From: Cellvibrio sp. KY-GH-1
GTDB lineage: Bacteria > Pseudomonadota > Gammaproteobacteria > Pseudomonadales > Cellvibrionaceae
NCBI RefSeq assembly: GCF_008806975.1
Contig: NZ_CP031728.1
Coordinates: forward strand, 4,691,501-4,755,500
Length of the DNA: 64,000 nucleotides
Direction: 5' to 3'
Shown here: positions 26,836 to 35,324 of the stretch, piece by piece
How positions within the stretch are numbered: position 1 is the first letter of the stretch
Layout: every line of letters begins with the position of its first letter
Position numbers and translations under genes: made by a program
Notes under the pieces: generated by a model
The model's database searches: none
Told to the model about the DNA's origin: nothing
What the model saw: the letters and a program-made list of their open reading frames with translations, nothing else

Positions 26836-28325
26836 CTCTTCTCGCCTGCGGCGGTAAGCGCCGCAGGCAGATGTTTTGGAAGTTTGATAAAAAACTCAGT
26901 TCCCTTGCCGGTTTCGCTAAAGAACTCCACCTTGCCTCCGTGTGCTTGAACGATCATTTGAACGATATTAAGGCCGAGCCCAGTGCCGCCTTTTTCGCGT
27001 GCATCAGTGCTATCCGCTTGCGCAAATCGCTGAAACATCTTTGCTCTAAACTCTTCGGGAATTCCTCGCCCAAAATCTTTGACACTAAACTGATGATATT
27101 GCGGATTTTCTTGCAGCGATAAAATCACTGATTGTCCGTCAGCCGAAAATTTAATGGCATTGGATAGTAAATTAAACAAAACCTGCAAGATTCTCGTTTT
27201 GTCCACCTCGGCGAATTGTTGTATGTTCTGTGCGTTGAAATGCAATTTGATACCGTGTTTTTCCGCGTAGGGTTCAATACTGGTAATCGCTTCCCGGGCT
27301 AGTTGGCAAAGGTTCGAATCCTCCATGGTAAATGTCATTTTTCCGCTGGCCATTTTTTCCAGATCGAGTAAATCATTAATTAGCCTCGCTAGCTGCTCCG
27401 CATTTCTATCGGCGGTGGCAAGCAGTTCTTTGATTTTCGGATCTAGCGTTTGTGCAAAGGCGCCTAGCACTAAACCCAGTGCACCGCGAATTGATGTGAG
27501 CGGGGTGCGCAGCTCATGACTTACGGTAGATACGAATTGCGTTTTAAGTTCATCTACCTGGTCCGTTGCTAGAAAAAGTTCATTGAGTGATTGCGATATC
27601 GCGCTAATTTCATTTTCTCCCTTTACAGGGCAGAGAATTTTTTCATTGTTTTTTCGGCGGTCCAGGGTTTGTAGCAAGGCTTTTTGGGGAGTCAAAATAA
27701 GTCGTTGTAGTAAGTAGAGTGTACATACCAGAATAACCGCCAGAATTGTGAGCATAACTAATATCAGCGTGCTTGAAACAAAACGTTTTGCAGATCGATA
27801 ATGTTGCGGTTTCATCTCCAGCACTACCGCGCCAGCGCCGAGCGGCAACCCATTTTCGGAAACACCGAGTATCAAGACACTACTGCCATACAAAAATTGA
27901 TTGTCCTGAAATCTATGGTGTGGGGTTTGTCTGAGTTCATAGCTTAATTTGAGTATTTCTGCTTTTGGTGAATTCTTAAATGCGGACAAAGGTTTGTTAA
28001 CTTCATTCATTTGGCTGGATGCAACAATTCTAAGTGGGTTCCCCGCCATCACCGTCACTGAACGAAACTCATCCTCCGCGGCCAGGGCAGAAACAAAACG
28101 CTGCATGGTGCCCAGCGTGTTTGCAGATTCGACGGCAAACTGTGCGCTATCTGCAGCGATATGCGCACGCTCAACAAGTTGTTCGCGCAAACTAATTTCT
28201 ACCGATGCGTTAATGGCCGTTCCGCCGATAATCGCCATTAATAAAAATATGCTTAGCAACGGCAATAGAATTTGCAATGCCAGGCGGCGATTAATGCGTT
28301 GTGTAAACGAGGTAAATGATGTCAT
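26832..28325 (-). CDS. Membrane sensor histidine kinase coupled to a binding lipoprotein
   Basis: 497 residues with transmembrane helices at about 15-35 and 185-207 around a periplasmic domain, a HAMP-like linker, H box VSHELRTPLTSIRG, N box LFNLLSNAIKFS, G1 DFGRGIP, F box FQRFAQ and G2 GGTGLGLNIV. ATG overlaps the TGA of the upstream substrate-binding lipoprotein gene (ATGA), so both are made from one message. No response regulator gene follows, so it is an orphan kinase in this window. The pairing suggests that ligand bound by the lipoprotein is reported to the kinase. Confidence 0.92.
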   Translation of the reverse strand: MTSFTSFTQRINRRLALQILLPLLSIFLLMAIIGGTAINASVEISLREQLVERAHIAADSAQFAVESANTLGTMQRFVSALAAEDEFRSVTVMAGNPLRIVASSQMNEVNKPLSAFKNSPKAEILKLSYELRQTPHHRFQDNQFLYGSSVLILGVSENGLPLGAGAVVLEMKPQHYRSAKRFVSSTLILVMLTILAVILVCTLYLLQRLILTPQKALLQTLDRRKNNEKILCPVKGENEISAISQSLNELFLATDQVDELKTQFVSTVSHELRTPLTSIRGALGLVLGAFAQTLDPKIKELLATADRNAEQLARLINDLLDLEKMASGKMTFTMEDSNLCQLAREAITSIEPYAEKHGIKLHFNAQNIQQFAEVDKTRILQVLFNLLSNAIKFSADGQSVILSLQENPQYHQFSVKDFGRGIPEEFRAKMFQRFAQADSTDAREKGGTGLGLNIVQMIVQAHGGKVEFFSETGKGTEFFIKLPKHLPAALTAAGEKS

Positions 28326-29266
28326 TTTAGCGGGATACTAAAATCCTTGGCGGTGGCAGGGTTCGCAAGCCATCCGTGTGTATGTAGCACGTCTATCGTG
28401 TATTGAATGGCCTTTTCAGTTTTTGGACTTTGCAATGCGGCGAGCTGTTCGTTGGCCGTGAAAATGTGCATCGAATTTATGGCTTCTATAAATTCGTCGG
28501 CGGTAATTCCTTCGCGTTGCGCCATAATTTGGGCCGACTCTTGTGGATGTTGAAAATAGTAATCGACAGCTTGAAAAAAGGCCCTTAAAAACGCTTGCAG
28601 ATCCTCATTGCGTTCGTTGATTAACGATTGCTTTACCGACAAGACATCGAAGATTTCATCAGGTATTTGTTGTGTATCAAACAGTACGTGGAAACCGGGG
28701 GTGTCTAAAAGCTTGGTGGCGTAGGGAGGATAGGTTTGGATCGCATCAATTTCGCCAGCGTGAATTTTGGCGATCAAATCATCCTGAGAGGCGAATTCAA
28801 ATGTAGTGCTCTGCATGTCGAGATTCGCGTAGCGCATTGCGGCGGCGACGACGAGGGTATCTACCGTGCCCGGCTCTGCGCCAACACGCTTGCCGCGCAA
28901 GTCTGCCAGGCTAGTGATTGATGTGGTGCTGATTAACTTGTCTGCACCCTTGGAAGCATCAGTAATCGCAATAGGGGCAAGCTTGTGACCGCTGCTTTCT
29001 GCTGCGATGACCAGCTCCACCAAGGTGCTGGCCATAATGTCGATCTGTCCTCGTTCGAATGCGCGGCGAACATCGCCCAGAGAATTCAACTCTACCAGCT
29101 TCACGTCAACACCCGCTTGCTCGTAGAACCCCTTGACCTGCGCTAAGTAAATAAATTCATAGCCAGGCCAGGTGTTAAAACCTACTTTCAATGGTGGATG
29201 TTTTTGTTCCGCGCAGCCAGCGGCAAAAGCAAGCATACTGACCAGCAACAGGAGCCTGGCTACCAT
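28322..29266 (-). CDS. SsuA/NMT1-type periplasmic binding lipoprotein
   Basis: 314 residues; lipobox FAAGC gives a lipidated Cys near residue 18. The mature part is a class II periplasmic binding fold of the SsuA/THI5/NMT1 kind: VGFNTWPGYEFIYLAQVKGFYEQAGVDV, GQIDIMASTLVE, GKRVGAEPGTVDTLV, DAIQTYPPYA. Members bind aliphatic sulfonates, nitrate, taurine or thiamine precursors. No ABC permease or ATPase is nearby; instead it is coupled by ATGA overlap to a histidine kinase. It is therefore more likely a sensor component than a transporter part. Confidence 0.88.
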   Translation of the reverse strand: MVARLLLLVSMLAFAAGCAEQKHPPLKVGFNTWPGYEFIYLAQVKGFYEQAGVDVKLVELNSLGDVRRAFERGQIDIMASTLVELVIAAESSGHKLAPIAITDASKGADKLISTTSITSLADLRGKRVGAEPGTVDTLVVAAAMRYANLDMQSTTFEFASQDDLIAKIHAGEIDAIQTYPPYATKLLDTPGFHVLFDTQQIPDEIFDVLSVKQSLINERNEDLQAFLRAFFQAVDYYFQHPQESAQIMAQREGITADEFIEAINSMHIFTANEQLAALQSPKTEKAIQYTIDVLHTHGWLANPATAKDFSIPLK

Positions 29267-29338
29267 AGTAAAGTCCTCCAGGGAGATGACTTTTACTCTA
29301 GTAGAGCCGGCGCGATTTAACCACTCGCTGGGTCAGGG

Positions 29339-30172
29339 TCAGGTGGATTCAACCTGGGCTTCGCTCGTTATTACCGGTGTGGTTGGGTGATTGCCCCATT
29401 CGGCCCATGAACCATGGTAGCCGCGAATATTTAATCCCACTGCTTTACCCACTAAATAGGTAAACCCGGAGCGATGGTGGCTCTGGCAGTGGGTGATAAT
29501 CCGTTTGTCGGCGGTAAAGCCGAGGTTCGCTAAATAATCGCGCGCGTCAGTGCGAATTCGCAGTGAATTGTTGCGATCCATTAAATTAATCCAATCGCAA
29601 TTAATGGCACCTGGCATGTGGCCATTTTTCTGTGCCGTAATTTTTTCGCCGGCGTATTCCTGTGGGCTGCGCGCGTCCCAAACGACAAAATCCGCGCGAT
29701 CCATTTCGCCAATAATATCGGGAATTTCAATCACCACGTTCGGGTCAATTTTTACTTCCACCTTGGATGGAGTAACGACCGGAATTTCTTGCGTTACCGA
29801 TTGCCCTGATGCCAACCAGGCATGCAATCCGCCGTTTAAATAGGAATAATGTTTATGGCCTATCGCATCCAGCGTCCAGATCATTCTGCCGGCCCAGCCG
29901 CCGCCTTCATCGTCATAAACCACAACGTGGGTTTCAGGCGTTAAACCCAAAAACGAAAACACGCGGTTTAATTTTTCTACTGAGGCAATTTTTCCGGGGA
30001 TGGGAGGCTCAGCGGCGAGAATTTTTGCGGGCGGAACATGAATAGCGCCGTCGATATGGCCTTGCAGGTACGTTTGCTCAGCGCACATATCGATAATTAA
30101 TAATTTGCTATTAATTGGTTGTGCTAGCAGTGCCGCGAGTTGTGTCGGTTCTATAACAAAAGGGAGTGCCAT
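29339..30172 (-). CDS. Two-domain rhodanese (sulfurtransferase)
   Basis: 277 residues, two rhodanese domains. The inactive N-terminal domain (about 10-130) contains AVYDDE-like HVVVYDDEGGGWAGR; the C-terminal domain (about 150-265) carries catalytic Cys in ITHCQSHHRSG. It transfers sulfane sulfur from thiosulfate or 3-mercaptopyruvate to an acceptor. The active loop CQSHHRS is unlike the CRxGx(R/T) of classic enzymes, so the donor is uncertain. AAGGAG precedes ATG at 30172. It follows rsgA by 11 bases on the same strand and is probably in its operon. Confidence 0.88.
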   Translation of the reverse strand: MALPFVIEPTQLAALLAQPINSKLLIIDMCAEQTYLQGHIDGAIHVPPAKILAAEPPIPGKIASVEKLNRVFSFLGLTPETHVVVYDDEGGGWAGRMIWTLDAIGHKHYSYLNGGLHAWLASGQSVTQEIPVVTPSKVEVKIDPNVVIEIPDIIGEMDRADFVVWDARSPQEYAGEKITAQKNGHMPGAINCDWINLMDRNNSLRIRTDARDYLANLGFTADKRIITHCQSHHRSGFTYLVGKAVGLNIRGYHGSWAEWGNHPTTPVITSEAQVEST

Positions 30173-30183
30173 ATTATTACTCC

Positions 30184-31203
30184 TTAGTTTTCATTTAATG
30201 TACGCAAAATATAACGATAAGAACTCATGCGCGTTTCGCTGATTTTGCCTTCATCCTGCGCTTTCAAAATCGCGCAGCCGGGTTCGTGGCGGTGCGAGCA
30301 ATCGCGAAATTTGCAATGACCGATAAAGGGTTTAAATTCAATAAAACCGTCCAGCACTTCATCTTCATCCATGTGCCACAAGCCGAATTCACGAATGCCG
30401 GGCGAATCGATTAAGTGGCCGCCGGCGGGAAAATGCAACAGCATGGCGCTGGTGGTGGTGTGAGTGCCTTGTTGTCGTTCAGACAAGTCGCCCACGCGCA
30501 AGTTCGAATCCGGCAGGAGCGCGTTAATCAGCGATGATTTACCAACGCCCGATTGGCCCACAAATACACTGGTGTAATCTTTTAAATAATCGCGCAGCGA
30601 ATCCAGCCCGTGATCGGTTTTGGTGGAAACCATCAACACGGTGTAACCCAAATCACGATAGGTATTTTCCAGGTAAGTAACTTTTTCGCGCGTTGCATCG
30701 TCAATGCGGTCGATTTTGTTAATAACTAACACAGGTTCCATGTCAATTGCGTTAGCAGCAACCAGGTAGCGATCAATTAAATTCGCGTGGGGTTCCGGAT
30801 AGGGCGCGACCACAATCATGATGCGATCGATATTGGCGGCGACGGTTTTCATATCGCCATGGGGGTCAGGGCGCTGCAGCGCTGAATCGCGCGGCATTAC
30901 AGCGACCACAACGCCGGTGGGGTTGCCTGCGCGCCACACTACGCGATCGCCGGTGACCAGCGAGCCCAGATTGCTGCGGAAATGGCAACGCTGGTGCTGA
31001 CCTGCATTTTCGCCTTCCGTGGATTCCACCACTACCTGGGTGCCAAAGTGAGTAATGATTAGGCCGAGTTGTTCCGGTCCCAATTCAGTATCGTTGAGTT
31101 GTTCATCGGCGATTTGGTCGCGTTTCGCGGCGCGGGCGCTGCGTTCTTCCTGAATTTTCTCAATGCGCCATTGCTGGCGACGGGTCAGTTTGCGTTTGGA
31201 CAT
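30184..31203 (-). CDS. rsgA: Ribosome small-subunit biogenesis GTPase RsgA
   Basis: 339 residues. The circularly permuted GTPase order is seen: an OB-like N-domain, then G4 (NKID), then the P-loop [12 protein letters not shown], then G3 (DSPG), and a C-terminal zinc-binding Cys/His cluster ([14 protein letters not shown]). RsgA promotes late 30S maturation. It is divergent from orn with an 87-base gap, a common gammaproteobacterial arrangement. Confidence 0.97.
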   Translation of the reverse strand: MSKRKLTRRQQWRIEKIQEERSARAAKRDQIADEQLNDTELGPEQLGLIITHFGTQVVVESTEGENAGQHQRCHFRSNLGSLVTGDRVVWRAGNPTGVVVAVMPRDSALQRPDPHGDMKTVAANIDRIMIVVAPYPEPHANLIDRYLVAANAIDMEPVLVINKIDRIDDATREKVTYLENTYRDLGYTVLMVSTKTDHGLDSLRDYLKDYTSVFVGQSGVGKSSLINALLPDSNLRVGDLSERQQGTHTTTSAMLLHFPAGGHLIDSPGIREFGLWHMDEDEVLDGFIEFKPFIGHCKFRDCSHRHEPGCAILKAQDEGKISETRMSSYRYILRTLNEN

Positions 31204-31290
31204 GCGTGGTTTTTCGGGTCCTGAATTGGCTAGCGGGCGATTTATGGTTTAGTCTGGCAAGCATTGTGCCTGATTTGCGAGGAATAACCT

Positions 31291-31848
31291 ATGACAACAC
31301 CCGTCCCCAACGAAAACAACCTTATCTGGATTGATCTGGAAATGACCGGGCTCAACCCGGACGCCGACGTGATCATCGAAATTGCCACCATCGTCACCGA
31401 CGCCAACCTCAATATTCTCGCGGAAGGCCCGGTGTTTGCGGTTCATCAACCCGACAGCGTCATGCTCGGCATGGATGAATGGAACACCAACCAACACGGC
31501 AAATCCGGCCTTACCCAGCGCGTGCGCGAGAGTAAAATCAGCGCAGAGCGAGCGGAAGCTGAAACCATTAAATTCCTGGAGCAATGGGTCCCTAAAGGTA
31601 AATCGCCCATTTGCGGCAACTCCATCTGCCAGGACCGCCGCTTCCTGGTGCGCGGCATGCCCAAACTGGAAGATTACTTTCACTACCGCAATTTGGATGT
31701 AAGCACCATCAAAGAACTCGCCCGCCGCTGGCGCCCGGATGTCATCGCCGGCGTAAAAAAATCCGGCGCACATTTAGCATTGGATGACATCCGCGATTCA
31801 ATCGCTGAATTGGTTCACTACCGCGAAACGTTTTTTAAGATGGAGTGA
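31291..31848 (+). CDS. orn: Oligoribonuclease
   Basis: 185 residues. The DEDDh 3'-5' exonuclease motifs are present: [12 protein letters not shown] (D and E), [10 protein letters not shown] (D), and [11 protein letters not shown] (H and D). Orn degrades short RNAs and pGpG, the breakdown product of c-di-GMP, which fits the c-di-GMP enzymes encoded elsewhere in this window. It is divergent from rsgA and followed by a strong terminator. Confidence 0.97.
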   Translation: MTTPVPNENNLIWIDLEMTGLNPDADVIIEIATIVTDANLNILAEGPVFAVHQPDSVMLGMDEWNTNQHGKSGLTQRVRESKISAERAEAETIKFLEQWVPKGKSPICGNSICQDRRFLVRGMPKLEDYFHYRNLDVSTIKELARRWRPDVIAGVKKSGAHLALDDIRDSIAELVHYRETFFKME

Positions 31849-31865
31849 GTTTTTTTCTAGATAAA

Positions 31866-31896
31866 ACAAAGGCGCCGATTGGCGCCTTTGTAGTTT
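31866..31896 (+). terminator. Rho-independent terminator of orn
   Basis: AAAGGCGCC / GGCGCCTTT, a 9-bp perfect stem with loop GATT, then TGTAGTTTT, 19 bases beyond the orn stop. Confidence 0.85.
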
Positions 31897-31938
31897 TAGA
31901 TTTATACCGTATCAGAGAGCACTTAAAAGTTAAGAGAA

Positions 31939-32160
31939 TCACTGCTTTCGAAAATCATTCAAATCAAATTCTTTGGGAGGATTGGGAAAAACAAAAATGC
32001 AGAGGATGTAGGCAAGTATTAGTGTGCCGCCGGTGAAAATCGTGATTAATGCCCACAGCCAGCGCACTTTACTCGCTGGCCAATCGAGAAACTCAGCAAT
32101 GCCACCGCATATGCCGGAAATAACTTTGTTATTTGATTTGGTGAGCTGCTTGTTGTTCAT
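31939..32160 (-). CDS. PspC domain protein
   Basis: 73 residues. The PspC signature ISGICGGIAEFLDWPASKVRWLWAL is followed by one transmembrane helix (about 38-58). PspC-type proteins sit in the inner membrane and take part in phage-shock or envelope-stress response. AAGGAAA precedes ATG at 32160. It stands alone, without pspA or pspB. Confidence 0.9.
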   Translation of the reverse strand: MNNKQLTKSNNKVISGICGGIAEFLDWPASKVRWLWALITIFTGGTLILAYILCIFVFPNPPKEFDLNDFRKQ

Positions 32161-32196
32161 AAATTTCCTTGTTTTTAGTAGGAACGAGTTGAAATA

Positions 32197-32484
32197 CTAG
32201 GATTGCAATGCCCTCAAAACAGCCTGCGGCTCTTTCGCTACCACATTTAATAACACCAACGCCGGCCCATGTGGTGAGCGATCCCCTCTTTCCCAGTGGC
32301 GTAATGTTGCTACGCTAATGCCAAAAGCCGATGCAAATTCATTTTGTGACATGCCAATTTTATTGCGCAGGTTTTTTACATCAATTGCGTTGAATTCGTG
32401 CACAACGGCTTTGTTGGTATTGCCTTTGGAAAACTCAATAGCTTCTTCTAGTCCCAGTTTGATACTGGAAAATGCGTTACTCAT
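32197..32484 (-). CDS. HTH antitoxin, NadS/HigA-like
   Basis: 95 residues from ATG at 32484. A Cro/C1-type helix-turn-helix occupies about 40-90 (LRNKIGMSQNEFASAFGIS, then TLRHWERGDRSPHGPA). The start overlaps the toxin stop by 8 bases (ATGAGTAA), so translation is coupled. It would neutralise the RelE-type toxin encoded just upstream and repress the pair through the palindrome at 32830. Toxin-first order is as in higBA systems. Confidence 0.88.
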   Translation of the reverse strand: MSNAFSSIKLGLEEAIEFSKGNTNKAVVHEFNAIDVKNLRNKIGMSQNEFASAFGISVATLRHWERGDRSPHGPALVLLNVVAKEPQAVLRALQS

Positions 32485-32818
32485 GATTTGCCCCATAGTG
32501 CTTGCGTAACAGGTTAGTTAATTTGGCCAATTCATTGCGTTCAGCGGGCGAGATATTGGCTTTTTCGTTTTTGCCGAAAGCCGTCAGTAAAAACAGTGGA
32601 ATGCTTTCATTGTGGTAGTAGTAAATAATTCTTGCCCCGCCACTTTTGCCTCTAGCTTGCATGGCCCAGCGCAGCTTTCTGATTCCGCCGGTTCCCTGAA
32701 TCACATCTCCCGCTTGGGGATGGGTAGCTAAATAGTTGATAAGGCTGCGCTTCTCATCTTCAGCAAACAGCCCCTGTGACTGGCGAATAAACTCGGGTAG
32801 TTCAACGATAGTGTGCAT
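32477..32818 (-). CDS. RelE/HigB-like type II toxin
   Basis: 113 residues from ATG at 32818, preceded by AGGA at 8 bases; the frame continues to 32854 without a ribosome site. It reads as a RelE-superfamily protein: FIRQSQGLFAEDEKRSLINYL, IRKLRWAMQARGKSGGARIIYYY, FLLTAFGKNEKANISPAE. Such toxins are ribosome-dependent or free mRNA interferases. The basic KLRW and RARII-type residues correspond to the active face. Confidence 0.88.
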   Translation of the reverse strand: MHTIVELPEFIRQSQGLFAEDEKRSLINYLATHPQAGDVIQGTGGIRKLRWAMQARGKSGGARIIYYYHNESIPLFLLTAFGKNEKANISPAERNELAKLTNLLRKHYGANHE

Positions 32819-32829
32819 AAAGACAATCC

Positions 32830-32844
32830 TAATCCATTGGATTA
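32830..32844. promoter_or_regulatory. Palindromic operator of the toxin-antitoxin operon
   Basis: TAATCCATTGGATTA is a perfect 7+1+7 palindrome ending 12 bases upstream of the toxin start codon. Position and symmetry fit autoregulation by the helix-turn-helix antitoxin. Confidence 0.6.
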
Positions 32845-32923
32845 CAGTGTTCAATCCTTGTTTGGGTAAAAAGCGGATCTTGCCGTTAAGTTAAATGCTA
32901 TTGCAAGCGGCGAATAGACAAGT

Positions 32924-34072
32924 CTAACCCGCAAACACCTGAAACCCGCTCTTGCCATTTTTTTTCACTTTATACATGGCTTCATCGGCGTGTTGTAGTA
33001 ATTGGGTGAGGTCGTTGCCGTGGCTGGGGTAGATGCTTACGCCGAGGCTTGCGCCTAAGTGGTAGATGTGTTGGTCGACGATGATGTCGGCGCAGCATTG
33101 TTCGAGAATTTTATTGGCAATTTGTTTGGCGTGCTCGGCACTTTCCAATTGCGTGGCGATGACCACAAATTCATCGCCGCCGACGCGCGCGCAAATATCT
33201 GTGCTGCGGGTGTGATCCAATAAGCGTTTGGCGATAATTTTTAAAACCTCATCGCCGACCGAGTGACCGGCTGTGTCATTAATGGGTTTGAAATTATCCA
33301 GATCAATATAAATCAGTGCGAGTAATTGATGGGGCCGCATGGCGAGCACCAGCGCTTGCTCAAACAAAGTATTCATATAGCGCTTGTTGTTTAGCCCGGT
33401 GAGTGGGTCGTGGTAGGCCATGTCGAGTGCATTTTGTTCCGCATCCAGCAAACGTTTTTGAAATTGCATTAGCACTGCCGACGTGAGTGTTAAATACAGC
33501 AACAACACCAGCGTGGTACCAATAATAAAGCCAGGTACCGCCCAGCCAGTGTACAAATGCAGCGCCGGGTAAGTTAACCAGTGACCGGCAAACAAAAAAC
33601 AGATGATCGCGGTCGCTAACAAAATTGGGTGGCTTACCAGGTGGCGTTCACGGTAAGCGATAATGGCAAATAATAGTAAAATGCTGCTGTTAAAAATGCC
33701 GTATCCCACCGCAAATTGAATGCGGTCAATAATATTTAGCCAATAGCAGACGATCCACATGACTCCGGCGAGAATAAACAATGAAAATGGTCGGGAATAG
33801 TGTTCTCTGTTGAGGAACTTAAACGCGCCCAGCAGCAAAAAATATTTTTCGAGCGCGATAATACCGGCATAAATAATTTCAGTGCTTTGCGAATTTGTGA
33901 TCGGCCCCAAAGCCAGGAGTGCAATGCGGCCGCAAAAGCCGAGAAAAATTGCAAGCGCCCAAAAGCCGGCGCCGGGGTTAGTACGAGGGGTGCGGCTAAG
34001 CCATGCCAGCAGAACCGCAAGCACAAAATATACGGTGGAACCTATGGTGTGAATCGTGTCGAAAAGCGCCAT
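32924..34072 (-). CDS. Membrane diguanylate cyclase (GGDEF)
   Basis: 382 residues from ATG at 34072 (GGATTG upstream; the frame extends to a TTG at 34102). About seven transmembrane helices cover the first 200 residues, then a GGDEF domain with DPLTGLNNKRY and an intact GGDEF active site (ARVGGDEFVVIA). RSTD lies five residues before GGDEF, matching the RxxD product-inhibition site. It makes c-di-GMP from two GTP. It is divergent from a small periplasmic binding-protein gene, with an inverted repeat between them. Confidence 0.94.
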   Translation of the reverse strand: MALFDTIHTIGSTVYFVLAVLLAWLSRTPRTNPGAGFWALAIFLGFCGRIALLALGPITNSQSTEIIYAGIIALEKYFLLLGAFKFLNREHYSRPFSLFILAGVMWIVCYWLNIIDRIQFAVGYGIFNSSILLLFAIIAYRERHLVSHPILLATAIICFLFAGHWLTYPALHLYTGWAVPGFIIGTTLVLLLYLTLTSAVLMQFQKRLLDAEQNALDMAYHDPLTGLNNKRYMNTLFEQALVLAMRPHQLLALIYIDLDNFKPINDTAGHSVGDEVLKIIAKRLLDHTRSTDICARVGGDEFVVIATQLESAEHAKQIANKILEQCCADIIVDQHIYHLGASLGVSIYPSHGNDLTQLLQHADEAMYKVKKNGKSGFQVFAG

Positions 34073-34155
34073 AATCAATCCATGCAAGTAAGGGCTGGCC
34101 AAAGTCGTGGTGTCTTCTCGAGCTCATCCTGCCGGGGTCCTGCGCTGGCATTCAG

Positions 34156-34204
34156 ATAAACGAAGATCTCAAAAGTATAGTGCGCCTGAATCATCTTCGT
34201 TTAT
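34156..34204. repeat. 12-bp perfect inverted repeat in a divergent promoter region
   Basis: ATAAACGAAGAT (34156-34167) and ATCTTCGTTTAT (34193-34204) are exact reverse complements separated by 25 bases. They lie between the divergent diguanylate cyclase and binding-protein genes. ATTCAG and CTGAAT flank the two arms on the same side, adding a second weak symmetry. It may be a paired operator or a hairpin. Confidence 0.55.
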
Positions 34205-34306
34205 ATCCTCCTGTCATTGAACCTGTTCTTTTCAGACGTAAATAGCCTGTAGTGTTGAATTGAGTGCCTGCTAGGATTATGTATAGGTTTGCTCCGGAGG
34301 GGCCGG

Positions 34307-35209
34307 ATGTATTTATTGATCAGATGTAGATTGCTGTTGCTGCTATTGGCCGCCTTCGCGGGTTGGGCTGAGGGTGGCGCTGCGCCTGTGCGATCGACCC
34401 CGGCTGAGCCGCAACTCGTAAAGTACCTAGGCAACAATTCCGCCATCCGTGAAGATTATTATCTGGTTTTGATAACGGCGGCGCTGCGGGTTACCGAAAG
34501 CGATTATGGCCCCTATCGCGTGGTTTATTCCCAAGAGGCGTTGGCGTCCGAGCGCAAGCATGAATTATTAATCAGTGGCGAGAAATTAAATATTGATCGC
34601 TTGGTGGGCTTTCCGGTGCAGGGTGGGCCGCGCCAGGGATTGCTGCGCGTTGATGTTCCTATTCTTAACGGCATTATGGGGTATCGCATTTTGTTAATCC
34701 GCAAGGAAAATCAAACGCGCTTTTCATCCATTGATTCGCTCGCGGATTTGCGTTATTTGCCCATGGGTTTTGGCAAAGGTTGGGAGGGGCATGTGTATAA
34801 ATACAATGGTTTTTCGGTGATCGAGACCATTAACTTGTCAATAATGTTGAAAATGTTAGCGGGCAAACGCTATGCCTTTGTTCCGTTAAGCGCGATTGAA
34901 ATTGATGATGCCTATGAAATAGATGGCATGGCGGTGGACTATCTGGTGCCGGAAAAATCCCTGCTGTTGTACATGCCTTTACCGGTTTATTTTTATGTTA
35001 GTCCCACTGAGCCGTTGTTGGCCGAGCGCTTAACCAAAGGGTTGCGCGAGCTTAAGGCGTCGGGTGAGATGGATCGTATTTTTAGCGAACACTTTGGTGA
35101 GCGACTGAAACGCTTGAATTTAGCGCAGCGCACAATTATCGAGCTGGAAAATCCGGATGATGACGGCAGCTTGGGTAAACCCAATCATCAGCAACTTAAT
35201 GCTTTTTAG
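34307..35209 (+). CDS. Periplasmic solute-binding (family 3)-like protein
   Basis: 300 residues from ATG at 34307, preceded by CGGAGG. A signal peptide (about 1-25) is followed by an SBP_bac_3-like fold: SIDSLADLRYLPMGFGKGW, MLKMLAGKRYAFVPLSAIE, ERLTKGLRELKASGEMDRIFSEHFG. The last is the typical family ending. No transporter genes are nearby, and the divergent gene is a diguanylate cyclase. Solo proteins of this kind may feed a periplasmic signal to a sensor; that link is inferred. Confidence 0.75.
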   Translation: MYLLIRCRLLLLLLAAFAGWAEGGAAPVRSTPAEPQLVKYLGNNSAIREDYYLVLITAALRVTESDYGPYRVVYSQEALASERKHELLISGEKLNIDRLVGFPVQGGPRQGLLRVDVPILNGIMGYRILLIRKENQTRFSSIDSLADLRYLPMGFGKGWEGHVYKYNGFSVIETINLSIMLKMLAGKRYAFVPLSAIEIDDAYEIDGMAVDYLVPEKSLLLYMPLPVYFYVSPTEPLLAERLTKGLRELKASGEMDRIFSEHFGERLKRLNLAQRTIIELENPDDDGSLGKPNHQQLNAF

Positions 35210-35324
35210 TGCTCATTTCAGCGTGCGTTAGTTGCATTTGTCATGGCGCTGTTTAGTTTTGTAAACCATACTTCCTTTCCCCCTTAATCGGATTATTCTG
35301 GTGCCTTTCCACAAGGAAGCTGTT

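Noticed and set aside
26844..26870. GCCTGCGGCG...CGCCGCAGGC hairpin at the kinase 3' end
   Set aside because: A strong stem, but it lies within the last codons of the kinase and lacks a T-run in either direction, so I did not list it as a terminator.
31249..31773. 174-codon minus-strand frame antisense to orn
   Set aside because: Lies entirely opposite a clear orn gene with all DEDD motifs; its product has no recognisable domain and reflects codon bias of the real gene.
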